Shown here: in pieces, positions 9,035-16,668 of the stretch | How the letters are laid out: every line of letters begins with the position of its first letter | Position numbering within the stretch: position 1 is the stretch's first letter | Source: JAAGZL01 sp050297535 | Lineage (GTDB): Bacteria > Pseudomonadota > Gammaproteobacteria > Chromatiales > Chromatiaceae | Direction: 5' to 3' | DNA: 64,000 nt | Assembly: GCA_050297535.1 (NCBI GenBank) | Contig: JBNKSV010000003.1 | Span: 1-64,000 of the forward strand | Position numbers and translations under genes: made by a program | The notes under the pieces: model-generated | Database searches by the model: none | What the model was told of the DNA's origin: nothing | Seen by the model: only the letters and a program-made list of their open reading frames with translations

Positions 9035-9225
9035 AGTGCTTCATCTCCATAAAAATAAAGTATTCAATGTGCATGTGTGTACATTTAGTTAAAAATCAAT
9101 TGACAATTATCAATTAATCTTTAACTATAGGGCTCAGGCCTGAAAATCATAATAAAAGCAGTTAGATATGATTTTAGTTGTATCCAGAATAATGCCTTTA
9201 AACCGCTAAAGGGGAGTATTTAAGT

Positions 9226-10491
9226 ATGCGAAATAGTAAGTATCTAGCCGTAACTGCAGCTCTGCTGGTGACAATACCAGGGATATCTATGGCGACTAAT
9301 GGGTATTTTTCCCACGGTTACGGCACCAAAAGTAAGGGATTGGCAGGCGGCGGAGTAGCTTTACCGCAAGATGCGACGGCCGCAGCGACCAATCCTGCCG
9401 GAATGGTTTGGGTAGGCGACAGGATGGATCTGGGTGCCGCATTATTTTCTCCTCATCGCAATTACACCGGTGGTAGTACAGTAGGTGGCGGTTTCCCTGT
9501 TATGCCTGGTAACTACGATAGTGACAATACCCTTTTCCTGATACCGCATTTTGCCTGGAATAGTATGCTGGATCAGAACAGTTCTTATGGTATCGCCGTT
9601 TACGGAAACGGTGGGATGAATACTGAGTATACCAATCAAGGCGGAGGTGTCTTTGGCGGTGGCACTGCAGGCGTTGATCTATCCCAGCTGTTTGTAAACC
9701 TAAACTATGCCAGGAAATTTAATGACAAGGCATCCTGGGGTGCAGGCGTTATCCTGGCTGCCCAGGCTTTTAAGACGTATGGTTTAGAGCGGTTTGCCCC
9801 ATTTTCCAATTCTCCCTCAAATCTGACTGATAACGGCCACGATCTTTCCTATGGCGCAGGCCTCAAGTTCGGTATCCAGGGTGAGGTTGCCGATGGTCTA
9901 ACCTTGGCTGGGTCTTACCAGAGTAAGATCTGGATGAGTGAGTTTGATGATTATAAAGGCCTGTTTGCTGAGAAAGGTGACTTCGATATCCCGGCAACTG
10001 CTACTATCGGTCTGGCCTGGAATCCGGCGCAGAAGCATATCTTTACATTCGATGTTCAGCATATCTGGTACAGTGGGGTAGACTCTGTATCAAATCCGGT
10101 ATCAAACATGCTTACCTGTATGGGTGGGGATCGTGATTACTGTCTTGGTGCTAAAAGTGCTGGCTTTGGCTGGGACGATATGACGGTATACAAGTTTGGT
10201 TGGCAGTATCAACCGAATGATCTCTGGACTGTCAGGCTAGGTTACAGCCATACAGATCAGCCCATTGGTTCGGATGATGTTATATTTAACATTCTTGCCC
10301 CTGCCGTGGTGGAAGATCATTTTACCGTGGGTTTAACCCGCAAGATCGGCAAGAATCACGAGATCAACTTTGCTGCCATGTATGCGCCTAAGGTTTCAGT
10401 CGATGGCATGAACCCTTTCCAGCCTGACCAGAAGATTGAGATTGAGATGCACGAAATAGAGGTTGAGTTGAGTTATTCATGGTTGTTTTAA
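9226..10491 (+). CDS. OmpP1/FadL/TodX-family outer-membrane transporter
   Basis: This 421-residue protein has a signal peptide (cleavage likely after ISMA, about residue 23) and then ATNGYFSHGYGTKSKGLAGG, the N-terminal hatch signature of FadL-type porins, with NPAGMVWVGDRMDLGAAL completing it. The rest is beta-barrel with alternating aromatic strands and a C-terminal Trp-Leu-Phe, as expected for outer-membrane insertion. Family members take up long-chain fatty acids or hydrophobic aromatics. A CTAAAGGGGAG ribosome site precedes the start, and the AT-rich leader holds a TTGACA box near 9098. The intrinsic terminator at 10507 closes the gene. Confidence 0.92.
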   Translation: MRNSKYLAVTAALLVTIPGISMATNGYFSHGYGTKSKGLAGGGVALPQDATAAATNPAGMVWVGDRMDLGAALFSPHRNYTGGSTVGGGFPVMPGNYDSDNTLFLIPHFAWNSMLDQNSSYGIAVYGNGGMNTEYTNQGGGVFGGGTAGVDLSQLFVNLNYARKFNDKASWGAGVILAAQAFKTYGLERFAPFSNSPSNLTDNGHDLSYGAGLKFGIQGEVADGLTLAGSYQSKIWMSEFDDYKGLFAEKGDFDIPATATIGLAWNPAQKHIFTFDVQHIWYSGVDSVSNPVSNMLTCMGGDRDYCLGAKSAGFGWDDMTVYKFGWQYQPNDLWTVRLGYSHTDQPIGSDDVIFNILAPAVVEDHFTVGLTRKIGKNHEINFAAMYAPKVSVDGMNPFQPDQKIEIEMHEIEVELSYSWLF

Positions 10492-10506
10492 GATAAATAT
10501 TTGAAG

Positions 10507-10537
10507 AAAAAAGCCCGCTTATTAGCGGGCTTTTTTT
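10507..10537. terminator. Bidirectional intrinsic terminator, fadL-like / mepA
   Basis: The stem GCCCGCT (10513-10519) pairs with AGCGGGC (10524-10530) around a TATT loop, flanked by six A on one side and seven T on the other. It therefore works in both directions and serves the two converging genes. Confidence 0.93.
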
Positions 10538-10546
10538 GTGGTGGAT

Positions 10547-11515
10547 TTAGTTGAGGTAACCAGCCGTAGGTGGCGTCTTATCGTTTACCTCATTAATCTT
10601 CGCAGTTTCCGCTTTTTCGTCTTCACTCTGCCCATTTAATACGAATGTACATTCTTTCGGTAGATCTGAAAGCATTATCTCGCGTGGTTTTTGTATCTTT
10701 ACGCCAGGTTTCGGGGGCTCCTTGCGGTAAGGTTTGTCAGATAACCACCAAGCAAGCTTCTGATCGCATCCGTCTCCTGTCGGAGGAGCGGGTTGGTTTT
10801 TACAATTGCTGCTGCCGTCTGGACACCTGAGACGCACGTGGAAATGATAATGATGTCCATACCATGGCCTAATTTTGCTCATCCAGGATGCCCTGTTTTT
10901 CTCTTCTTTTGACCATTCACACATCTGTTTCTTGATGGCCGGATGAATAAATATTCTCGCAACCCTTTCATCTAAGGCAGCGCGGCGCAACAATTTAGCT
11001 TGACCGGTGGTCCAGGTCTTGGGATTGATCTCACTGCGGCTCTTGATCATGGATATAGCGCTTATATTCTCACGTTCTTTATTACTGAGTATCTTATTTG
11101 GCATAGGGTTAAGCCATATATCAACATCCATCCCAAGTTGATGACTGGCATGGTCTCCTATCATAGGGCCACCTCTGGGTTGAGAGAGATCACCAACTAG
11201 TAATCCAGGCCATTTATCCTTTTCAAATGAATCCTTAGCCAGTTTCTCAATGAATTCGATCACATCGGGATGTCCCCAATACCTGTTGCGACTAAGGCGC
11301 ATGGCCTGCCAATGCTCGCCGTTTGCAGGCAAGCGCTCTGCACCTGCAATGCAGCCTCTATTATAGGTGCCGATGGCTTGCGTCTTCATCTTAGACGGTG
11401 TCTTTATGCGACTAAAAAGCTTTTTTGCTGGTGTGGTGCTTTCGGGGCTTATTTCTTTGGCTTTTGCCATTCCGGCGAGGTAGAACGCAAGCATGAGGCA
11501 CAGCAGTATTCTCAA
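10547..11515 (-). CDS. mepA: Penicillin-insensitive murein endopeptidase
   Basis: This 322-residue periplasmic LAS-type zinc peptidase cleaves D-Ala-meso-DAP cross-links in peptidoglycan. The signal peptide ends around GMAKA (residue 18). Catalytic and structural segments follow: GDLSQPRGGPMIGDHASHQL then GMDVDIWLNPMP (His and Asp zinc ligands), and WYGHHYHFHVRLRCPDG (HxH). LNRYWGHPDVIEFIEKLA-type text around residues 78-92 is also typical of MepA. The C-terminal 60 residues (after QKLAWWLSDKP) are lysine- and glutamate-rich and longer than in E. coli MepA (274). Confidence 0.92.
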   Translation of the reverse strand: MRILLCLMLAFYLAGMAKAKEISPESTTPAKKLFSRIKTPSKMKTQAIGTYNRGCIAGAERLPANGEHWQAMRLSRNRYWGHPDVIEFIEKLAKDSFEKDKWPGLLVGDLSQPRGGPMIGDHASHQLGMDVDIWLNPMPNKILSNKERENISAISMIKSRSEINPKTWTTGQAKLLRRAALDERVARIFIHPAIKKQMCEWSKEEKNRASWMSKIRPWYGHHYHFHVRLRCPDGSSNCKNQPAPPTGDGCDQKLAWWLSDKPYRKEPPKPGVKIQKPREIMLSDLPKECTFVLNGQSEDEKAETAKINEVNDKTPPTAGYLN

Positions 11516-11690
11516 TTTCTATCTCCTAAAGGGACATTTAGATTAACCAAGTATTGATATGATACTGATATCAAATGGTATTAATTGCAATGAGAATATA
11601 AATCTGAAAGCCCAAAAGAGATGAATCTCTGCTTTGTTAATACACCGTATGCGACGCTGGCGTATTTACAAGGTTTCTAAGCATTAACGA

Positions 11691-11840
11691 TTACCCCTTA
11701 GCTATACCAATGATTGCGATAGCAATGATAGATATTTGACCAAAATACCTTACGAATGGAATTCTTCTGTCTAATTCCATTAGACTCTTCACTACATCTC
11801 CTGCTTGATCACGCATGATAAAACTATGTGTATTGTTCAT
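11691..11840 (-). CDS. Small single-span membrane protein, 49 residues
   Basis: A short ORF reads MNNTHSFIMRDQAGDVVKSL, then MELDRRIPFVRYFGQ, then a hydrophobic IS-IIAIAIIGIAKG tail that could be one membrane helix. ATG 11840 has a good TGAGG ribosome site 7 bases upstream. Upstream again is a strongly symmetric nested dyad (11877-11924) that looks like an operator. I recognise no family. The coding call rests on the ribosome site, the sensible soluble-helix-plus-anchor composition and the operator; it could still be chance. Confidence 0.5.
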   Translation of the reverse strand: MNNTHSFIMRDQAGDVVKSLMELDRRIPFVRYFGQISIIAIAIIGIAKG

Positions 11841-11876
11841 TTCGGGCCTCATTTAAGGAAATCAACTTTCAGTCAA

Positions 11877-11924
11877 TGTTCTTTGTACGTTCTATGCTAG
11901 CACATATAGAACAAGAATAGAACA
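11877..11924. promoter_or_regulatory. Nested inverted repeat, probable operator
   Basis: Two pairs of half-sites share exactly one centre (11900.5). The outer pair is TGTTCT (11877-11882) with AGAACA (11919-11924). The inner pair is GTTCTAT (11889-11895) with ATAGAAC (11906-11912). Each half therefore carries a tandem copy of a GTTCT word, as expected for two dimers of a repressor bound side by side. It lies 36 bases upstream of the 49-residue ORF start. It does not match the LexA consensus. Confidence 0.6.
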
Positions 11925-12038
11925 TCTGGTGTAGTACTTTTTTATCTATGGTGATTATCTTCTTAGCTGCCAATGAAAAATGGATTATTTTGCAGTGGTG
12001 AAATAGTGTCTACGCAGCACCTGATTGTCATGTGCCGT

Positions 12039-12162
12039 GCGCTGTTCTGCGACACCTTCCAGTGTCTTGTGAACCCGCTACGCGGTTTCATTATTCCCAT
12101 GCCTAAAACGCCAAAAGGCCGCCTGATGGCGACCTTTCGTCGTTTGGTGGAGGCGGCGGGAA
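12039..12162. repeat. Direct repeat copy 1: duplicated tmRNA 3' end and terminator
   Basis: 124 bases match 12206-12329 with a single A/G difference. Read on the minus strand, this copy carries the last 18 bases of tmRNA including CCA (12145-12162), the terminator hairpin (12113-12137) and about 70 bases beyond. Only those 18 bases of the tmRNA gene are duplicated, the usual size of an integrase core site, so this may be a remnant att site. No integrase gene is near. Confidence 0.92.
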
Positions 12163-12205
12163 CTATTCGTGCCTTTGGCACTCACCCCTGCGGGGCCAGC
12201 GCTGC

Positions 12206-12329
12206 GCGCTGTTCTGCGACACCTTCCGGTGTCTTGTGAACCCGCTACGCGGTTTCATTATTCCCATGCCTAAAACGCCAAAAGGCCGCCTGATGGCGAC
12301 CTTTCGTCGTTTGGTGGAGGCGGCGGGAA
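12206..12329. repeat. Direct repeat copy 2, overlapping the functional tmRNA 3' end
   Basis: This is the partner of the repeat at 12039-12162, offset 167 bases. The 43 bases between the copies hold two small hairpins (GTGCC-TTT-GGCAC and CCCC-TGC-GGGG). Both copies also contain GACAC/GTGTC and GAACCCGC/GCGGTTTC hairpins, so the unit is rich in small stems. Confidence 0.92.
12280..12304 (-). terminator. tmRNA intrinsic terminator
   Basis: On the minus strand AAAGGTCGCC pairs with GGCGGCCTTT around ATCA, followed by a short T stretch, starting 7 bases past the tmRNA CCA end. A copy sits at 12113-12137 in the upstream repeat. Confidence 0.8.
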
Positions 12330-12674
12330 TTGAACCCGCGTCCGCAAGCACTCCGCCTTTGGCTCTACATGCTTATTCCGTCTATTGTTTTAACCAGCAG
12401 CAACCCGACGGTCAGGGCCAACTGATGGCGATTTCGGTAAGGTTTTAACGAATCCACCCCGAACAAGCTTCATCGCGATCTTGTGAGATATGACACCCGG
12501 GGTCTGAACGCACAAGCACGGCTTCAGTCGGATGGCTTCTACCGGTTATTAAGCGGCGAGAGCGTAGTTGTCGTCGTTGGCAACTATAGTTTTACAGACT
12601 TTTTAGCGAGGATATCTGTGTCCTCGGCATGCACCTCAGGTTTTGCTACCCACGTCGAAGCCAATGTCGCCCCC
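12312..12674 (-). ncRNA. ssrA: tmRNA (transfer-messenger RNA)
   Basis: This 363-nt RNA rescues stalled ribosomes. The 5' GGGGGCG pairs with the 3' CGCCTCC acceptor strand, with discriminator A and encoded CCA at 12312-12314. The 5' domain has the invariant GGCTTCGACGTGG, and the T-arm reads GGTTCAATTCC. The tag reading frame (12549-12581) encodes ANDDNYALAA then TAA, differing from the E. coli ANDENYALAA at one residue, so the LAA degron is intact. A possible -10 box (TATAAT, minus strand, 12749-12754) lies upstream. The 3' end is part of the direct repeat described separately. Confidence 0.97.
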
Positions 12675-12845
12675 GTTGAAACTGGGATCTTGGCTAATCA
12701 TGACCGGCTTGGTTCTAATCACTGCAAGAATCTAGTCAACGAATAGACATTATATATGCCTGGATGGTTTCTTGCCATGTATGTGATGGTTTGTTGACAA
12801 GATTATACATTGATATTAGGGTTTGTTCCGCACCTGGATTGGTGC

Positions 12846-12872
12846 TTTGTCCCAAGCGCAGCCTGGGACAAA
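12846..12872 (+). other. 9-bp hairpin in the leader of the ComEA-like gene
   Basis: TTTGTCCCA (12846-12854) and TGGGACAAA (12864-12872) form a perfect stem around a 9-base loop, ending 28 bases before the ATG. No T-run follows, so it is a leader structure or a small extragenic palindrome. A related palindrome with the same CCTGGGAC word precedes ihfB. Confidence 0.6.
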
Positions 12873-12900
12873 TAATGGAAAAACATTTAAGGAGCATAAT

Positions 12901-13182
12901 ATGTTACGTACGATAAGGATTTTTACCCTGCTTTTAACTCTGTTGTTTTCTGGTTTTGTCCTGGCAAGCACAGTCAACATAAATACGGCTGATGCCGCTG
13001 CTATGGCGGAAGCACTGGATGGTGTTGGGCTTGCCAAGGCCAATGCTATTGTGGAGTACAGAAAGCAACATGGTGACTTTTCATCTTTGGAAGAGTTGCT
13101 TCAGGTCAAGGGTATTGGTGAGAAGACCCTGGAGAAGAATCGAGACAAGATAAGCCTTAAGGACGAATCAGCGGCAAAGTAA
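12901..13182 (+). CDS. Secreted ComEA-like helix-hairpin-helix protein
   Basis: The start is ATG 12901, after an AAGGAGCATAAT ribosome site; the open frame extends 78 bases further upstream but without family similarity. This gives 93 residues with a signal peptide (to about LAS, residue 23) and two HhH motifs: VNINTADAAAMAEALDGVGL and LEELLQVKGIGEKTLEKN. This is the ComEA/YbaV topology, binding double-stranded DNA in the periplasm during uptake or attachment. No other competence gene is nearby, so its use in transformation is inferred. Confidence 0.9.
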   Translation: MLRTIRIFTLLLTLLFSGFVLASTVNINTADAAAMAEALDGVGLAKANAIVEYRKQHGDFSSLEELLQVKGIGEKTLEKNRDKISLKDESAAK

Positions 13183-13190
13183 TACCGGTT

Positions 13191-13221
13191 GCTGGCATCT
13201 CTCTTCCTGGGGGATGCCAGC
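13191..13221 (+). terminator. Hairpin downstream of the ComEA-like gene
   Basis: GCTGGCATC pairs perfectly with GATGCCAGC around 13 bases, 9 bases after the stop codon. No T-run follows, so it may be an RNA-stabilising 3' hairpin or a weak, factor-assisted terminator. Confidence 0.5.
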
Positions 13222-13516
13222 TAATCAACTATACGTAAATACGCCAATTATCCCCTGCCAACCAAGACCATAACTATTGTGTTGGTATCTATAACAAAAT
13301 CTTTGTGAGATTCCGCTATTTGTTGTGATACGCTATGGTGCGTTAGTACATTAGAATAGTCGTTAGTAATAATAATTTTAATTAGAACAAGCAGATGGGA
13401 ATATCCAGTTGTATTTATCCTTCCTGCATTATGTTTGCCATCCAGCTATTGCCGGCAACTAAAAATAACTGGCGATAGTAACCAGATAACAATGAGATTT
13501 GAAGGAGACAGAGGAC
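13222..13516. other. AT-rich upstream region of sat
   Basis: These 295 bases contain no open frame with a ribosome site, no tRNA-like fold and no clear sigma70 box pair. The sat promoter must lie here. The last 20 bases carry a GAAGGAG/AGAGGA ribosome site. Confidence 0.5.
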
Positions 13517-14701
13517 ATGATTAAGCCAATAGGTTCAGATACCCTGATGCCGTTATTTGTCTATGACACTGAGAAGCATCATGAGCTGATGCATGAGGCA
13601 GAGTCGCTGCCGTCTGTAGTGATCAGTTCTCAGGCCGCAGGCAATGCCGTGATGATGGGTGGCGGTTACTTTACCCCGCTCAAGGGGTTTATGAATGTGG
13701 CGGATGCCATGGGTTGTGCCCAGAAGATGCAGATGACCGACGGCTCTTTCTTCCCGGTCCCCGTGCTCTGTCTGCTGGAAAGCGTTGATGCAATCAAGGA
13801 TAGCAAGCGCATTGCCCTGCGTGATCCCAATATGGAAGGTAATCCGGTTATCGCTATTATGGATGTGGAGACGATTGAAGAGATCAGTGACGAGCAGATG
13901 CAGATCATGACCGAGAAGGTCTACGGTACTCAGGATGGCGAGCATCCAGGCGTGGCCGCATTCAACAGCCAAGGACGCATGGCGGTGTCCGGTCCGATCC
14001 AGGTGCTGCACTTCAGCTATTTCCAGGATGATTTCCCCGATACTTTCCGTACTGCGGTAGAGATTCGTAACGAGATCGCCGAGCGTGGCTGGAAGAAGAT
14101 CGTGGCCTTCCAGACCCGCAACCCCATGCACCGCGCCCATGAAGAGCTGTGTAAAATGGCCATGGATGCCATCGACGCCGATGGAGTAGTCATTCACATG
14201 CTGCTGGGTAAGCTGAAGGCTGGCGATATCCCGGCACCGGTTCGTGATGCCGCGATCCGTAAGATGGCCGAGCTATATTTCCCACCCAACACCGTCTCCA
14301 TCAGCGGCTACGGTTTTGACATGCTATATGCCGGCCCACGTGAGGCTGTATTGCATGCCTATTTCCGCCAGAACATGGGTGCAACCCACTTCATTATCGG
14401 TCGTGATCATGCTGGTGTGGGTGACTACTATGGTGCATTTGATGCCCAAACTATCTTCGATGACGAGGTACCGGAGGGTGCGCTGGATATCGAAATCTTC
14501 AATGCCGACCACACCGCATACTCCAAGCGTCTGAATAAGGTAGTTATGATGCGCGATGCTCCTGATCACTCGAAAGAGGATTTCGTGCTGCTTTCAGGTA
14601 CCAAGGTGCGTGAGATGCTGGGGCAGGGGATTGCTCCGCCAGCTGAGTTCTCACGTCCGGAAGTTGCGAAGATCCTGATGGATTACTATCAATCTTTGTA
14701 A
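13517..14701 (+). CDS. sat: Sulfate adenylyltransferase (ATP sulfurylase)
   Basis: It catalyses ATP + sulfate to APS + PPi, or the reverse in sulfur oxidisers, where APS from sulfite gives ATP. The start is ATG 13517 behind GGAGACAGAGGAC; an upstream in-frame TTG at 13499 is unlikely. The 394-residue protein is the homo-oligomeric single-chain type. Key segments: VAFQTRNPMHRAHEEL (QTRNP and HxxH nucleotide-binding motif) and IIGRDHAGVGDYYGAFDAQ (GRDHAG). There is no APS-kinase extension and no cysND partner, which favours the dissimilatory role. It is a single-gene unit: aprAB is not adjacent, and a strong terminator follows. Confidence 0.96.
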   Translation: MIKPIGSDTLMPLFVYDTEKHHELMHEAESLPSVVISSQAAGNAVMMGGGYFTPLKGFMNVADAMGCAQKMQMTDGSFFPVPVLCLLESVDAIKDSKRIALRDPNMEGNPVIAIMDVETIEEISDEQMQIMTEKVYGTQDGEHPGVAAFNSQGRMAVSGPIQVLHFSYFQDDFPDTFRTAVEIRNEIAERGWKKIVAFQTRNPMHRAHEELCKMAMDAIDADGVVIHMLLGKLKAGDIPAPVRDAAIRKMAELYFPPNTVSISGYGFDMLYAGPREAVLHAYFRQNMGATHFIIGRDHAGVGDYYGAFDAQTIFDDEVPEGALDIEIFNADHTAYSKRLNKVVMMRDAPDHSKEDFVLLSGTKVREMLGQGIAPPAEFSRPEVAKILMDYYQSL

Positions 14702-14721
14702 TAGTCGATTCAGAATCTGTG

Positions 14722-14755
14722 AACCCTGTCTCATATTTGTGAGACGGGGTTTTTT
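14722..14755 (+). terminator. sat intrinsic terminator
   Basis: AACCCTGTCTCA pairs with TGAGACGGGGTT (one G-T pair) around a 6-base loop, followed directly by a T-run. Confidence 0.93.
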
Positions 14756-14864
14756 ATGTCAGATTTTTTATATGGGAGGTGTTGTGTTGTATTTTAGACT
14801 CGGCTAATGTTCGCGCCGTTGAACATAGTTCTCACGGCAATATACATTAAAAGGATCTGTAACG

Positions 14865-15692
14865 ATGAAGAGATTAGTAGCTGCGTTGATGCCAATTAGT
14901 TGTTTGTTTTTTGGAAGTGCAGCGCAGGCAATTAGCGTATCTGATAGTAGCGATGGTGCTTACCTTGCAGGCAGTATACTTGGCTCTGGTATCACCATTA
15001 GTAATGTTAGTTACACTGGTGCAAGTGGTGCGTCAGGTACATTTACCGATGGTTCAGCTGTGGGAATTGATTCCGGCGTAGTTATGTCAAGTGGTTCTGC
15101 TTCTGGGGCGATAGGACCTAATGACGTTACCGGATATAGTGTGAATAACGGATTTGCTGGAGATTCTGATCTGGATACGTTGATTCCAGGCTATACCACA
15201 AATGATGCTACCGTGCTTTCGTTCGATTTCGAGTTTGATGGTGGTGCTGGTGGTGATCTCTATTTTGATATTGTCTTCGGCTCTGAAGAATACAACGAGT
15301 ATGTAGGCCAATTTAATGATGTATTCGGACTATTCCTTGATGGAGCGAACATCGCGACTATACCTGGCGGTGATGTAATCAGCATCAACAGCATAAATAA
15401 TGGCTCAAATTCAGCATACTATGTTGATAATGAATTAGGAGCTATTGATACTCAGATGGATGGTTTTACCACTCTTATATCAATACAGGCCTTGGGGCTG
15501 TCTGCTGGTACTCATACTATGAAGTTTGCGATCGCAGATGCTAATGATTATGCCCTCGACTCTTGGCTGTTGGTCAAAGCTGGTTCTTTTAGTTCCGAAC
15601 CGTCACCTGTGCCTCTCCCTGCTGCTGTGTGGTTATTAGGCTCTGGTATAATCGGGCTACTTGGTTTTTCCAGGCGTAAGACAACAGCTTAA
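14865..15692 (+). CDS. Choice-of-anchor L protein with VPLPA-CTERM sorting tail
   Basis: This 275-residue exported protein has a signal peptide (cleavage near AQA, residue 24). Residues 25-245 match the choice-of-anchor L domain: an ASGTFTDGSAVGIDSGVVMS strand pattern, then FDIVFGSEEYNEYVGQFNDV and FGLFLDG. The C-terminal tail (249-272) is VPLPAAVW, a hydrophobic helix and SRRK, the VPLPA/PEP-CTERM sorting signal removed by an exosortase-type protease as the protein is sent to the surface or matrix. It is low in Lys and Arg and rich in Ser, Gly and Asp. It stands alone between two terminators; no exosortase gene is in the window. Confidence 0.88.
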   Translation: MKRLVAALMPISCLFFGSAAQAISVSDSSDGAYLAGSILGSGITISNVSYTGASGASGTFTDGSAVGIDSGVVMSSGSASGAIGPNDVTGYSVNNGFAGDSDLDTLIPGYTTNDATVLSFDFEFDGGAGGDLYFDIVFGSEEYNEYVGQFNDVFGLFLDGANIATIPGGDVISINSINNGSNSAYYVDNELGAIDTQMDGFTTLISIQALGLSAGTHTMKFAIADANDYALDSWLLVKAGSFSSEPSPVPLPAAVWLLGSGIIGLLGFSRRKTTA

Positions 15693-15713
15693 TGTAAAAC
15701 AAGTATTCTGCAG

Positions 15714-15737
15714 AACCCCGCCTTATGGCGGGGTTTT
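15714..15737 (+). terminator. Intrinsic terminator of the VPLPA-CTERM gene
   Basis: AACCCCGCC pairs perfectly with GGCGGGGTT around a TTAT loop and is followed by TTGTTTTG. It starts 22 bases after the stop codon. Confidence 0.9.
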
Positions 15738-15878
15738 GTTTTGTGTGGTAAAAGTGATGATTATGATTTTGTGAAGTACAAAGAATATGGAGATGTAATA
15801 GGTTAGAAGAACATTGCCACCGCATCGTTAGCTACTATGTAGTATAAATAGGCATAACGGTCTAACTCTCAGTTAGTT

Positions 15879-16478
15879 ATGGATTACAAATACAACATAA
15901 TATCCACCGAAACACTTACCGATGGTTTCCTGCCGGTGAAACGTTACCGTTTGCGCCACAGCCTGTTTGCCGGTGGTAGCAGCGAAGAACTGATCCGCGA
16001 ACGGCTGGAGGGCTATCAAGCCGTTTCAATTCTGCCTTATGACCCGGTGCGTGATGAGGTGGTCCTGATTGAGCAGTTCCGGATCGGTGCTTTGGAAGAC
16101 CCAGCCGGGGCTTGGATACTGGAGGTGGTTGGCGGGATTATGGACGGACAGGATGACAGTCCGGAACAGGTCGCCCGTCGCGAGAGTATGGAAGAGGCCG
16201 GTTGTCTGGTGAATGAATTGGTTTCGATCTGCGAGTTTATGGTCAGCCCCGGCATATCCAGCGAACGCATTCATCTGTTCTGTGGTCGTGTTGACTCCAG
16301 CAAGGCCGAAGGTATCCACGGTTTGGACCATGAGGGTGAGGATATACGGGCGGTGGTTATTCCGGCGGATGATGCCATTCACGGAATTGCCTCGGGGCGT
16401 ATCAACTCCACAGCATCTATCATCGCCCTGCAGTGGCTGGCATTGAATCGGGATGAACTGCGTAGTAGGTGGTCGTAG
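15879..16478 (+). CDS. nudF: ADP-ribose pyrophosphatase (NUDIX)
   Basis: This 199-residue enzyme splits ADP-ribose into AMP and ribose-5-phosphate. VEVVGGIMDGQDDSPEQVAR then RESMEEAG is the Nudix box. Compared with E. coli NudF it has one extra residue between the first Gly and the REUXEE core, and Asp replaces the first catalytic Glu, while RESMEE itself is intact. The leading ILPYDPVRDEVVLIEQFRIG segment and the HGLDHEGEDIRAVVIP C-terminal part are typical of NudF/YffH. It is monocistronic, with no clear promoter boxes. Confidence 0.9.
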   Translation: MDYKYNIISTETLTDGFLPVKRYRLRHSLFAGGSSEELIRERLEGYQAVSILPYDPVRDEVVLIEQFRIGALEDPAGAWILEVVGGIMDGQDDSPEQVARRESMEEAGCLVNELVSICEFMVSPGISSERIHLFCGRVDSSKAEGIHGLDHEGEDIRAVVIPADDAIHGIASGRINSTASIIALQWLALNRDELRSRWS

Positions 16479-16668
16479 GAGCAAGTCCCCTGGGCGATCG
16501 TGTCTTTGGGGCACTTCAGTATGCCCCTATTACTATGTCCTCTATTAGCATGGTATTATGCCGCCGTTTCTGTATTCGATGCGGTCTTGGGTTGTGCCTC
16601 GCATGTCTCATCTGTCCCTGTAGAATGCAGACTTCTATCCCAGCATGTAATAAGAAAGGGGAAGAGAG

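Noticed and set aside
11877..11924. Nested dyad as a LexA box
   Set aside because: The half-sites read GTTCT/AGAAC, but the LexA consensus CTGT-N8-ACAG spacing is not met.
12039..12329. A complete genomic island at ssrA
   Set aside because: Only 43 bases separate the two repeat copies and there is no integrase gene within the window.
11973..12448. Plus-strand open frames across the ssrA repeats
   Set aside because: They read through the repeats, terminator hairpins and the tmRNA in antisense, repeating the same peptide twice; there is no family signal.
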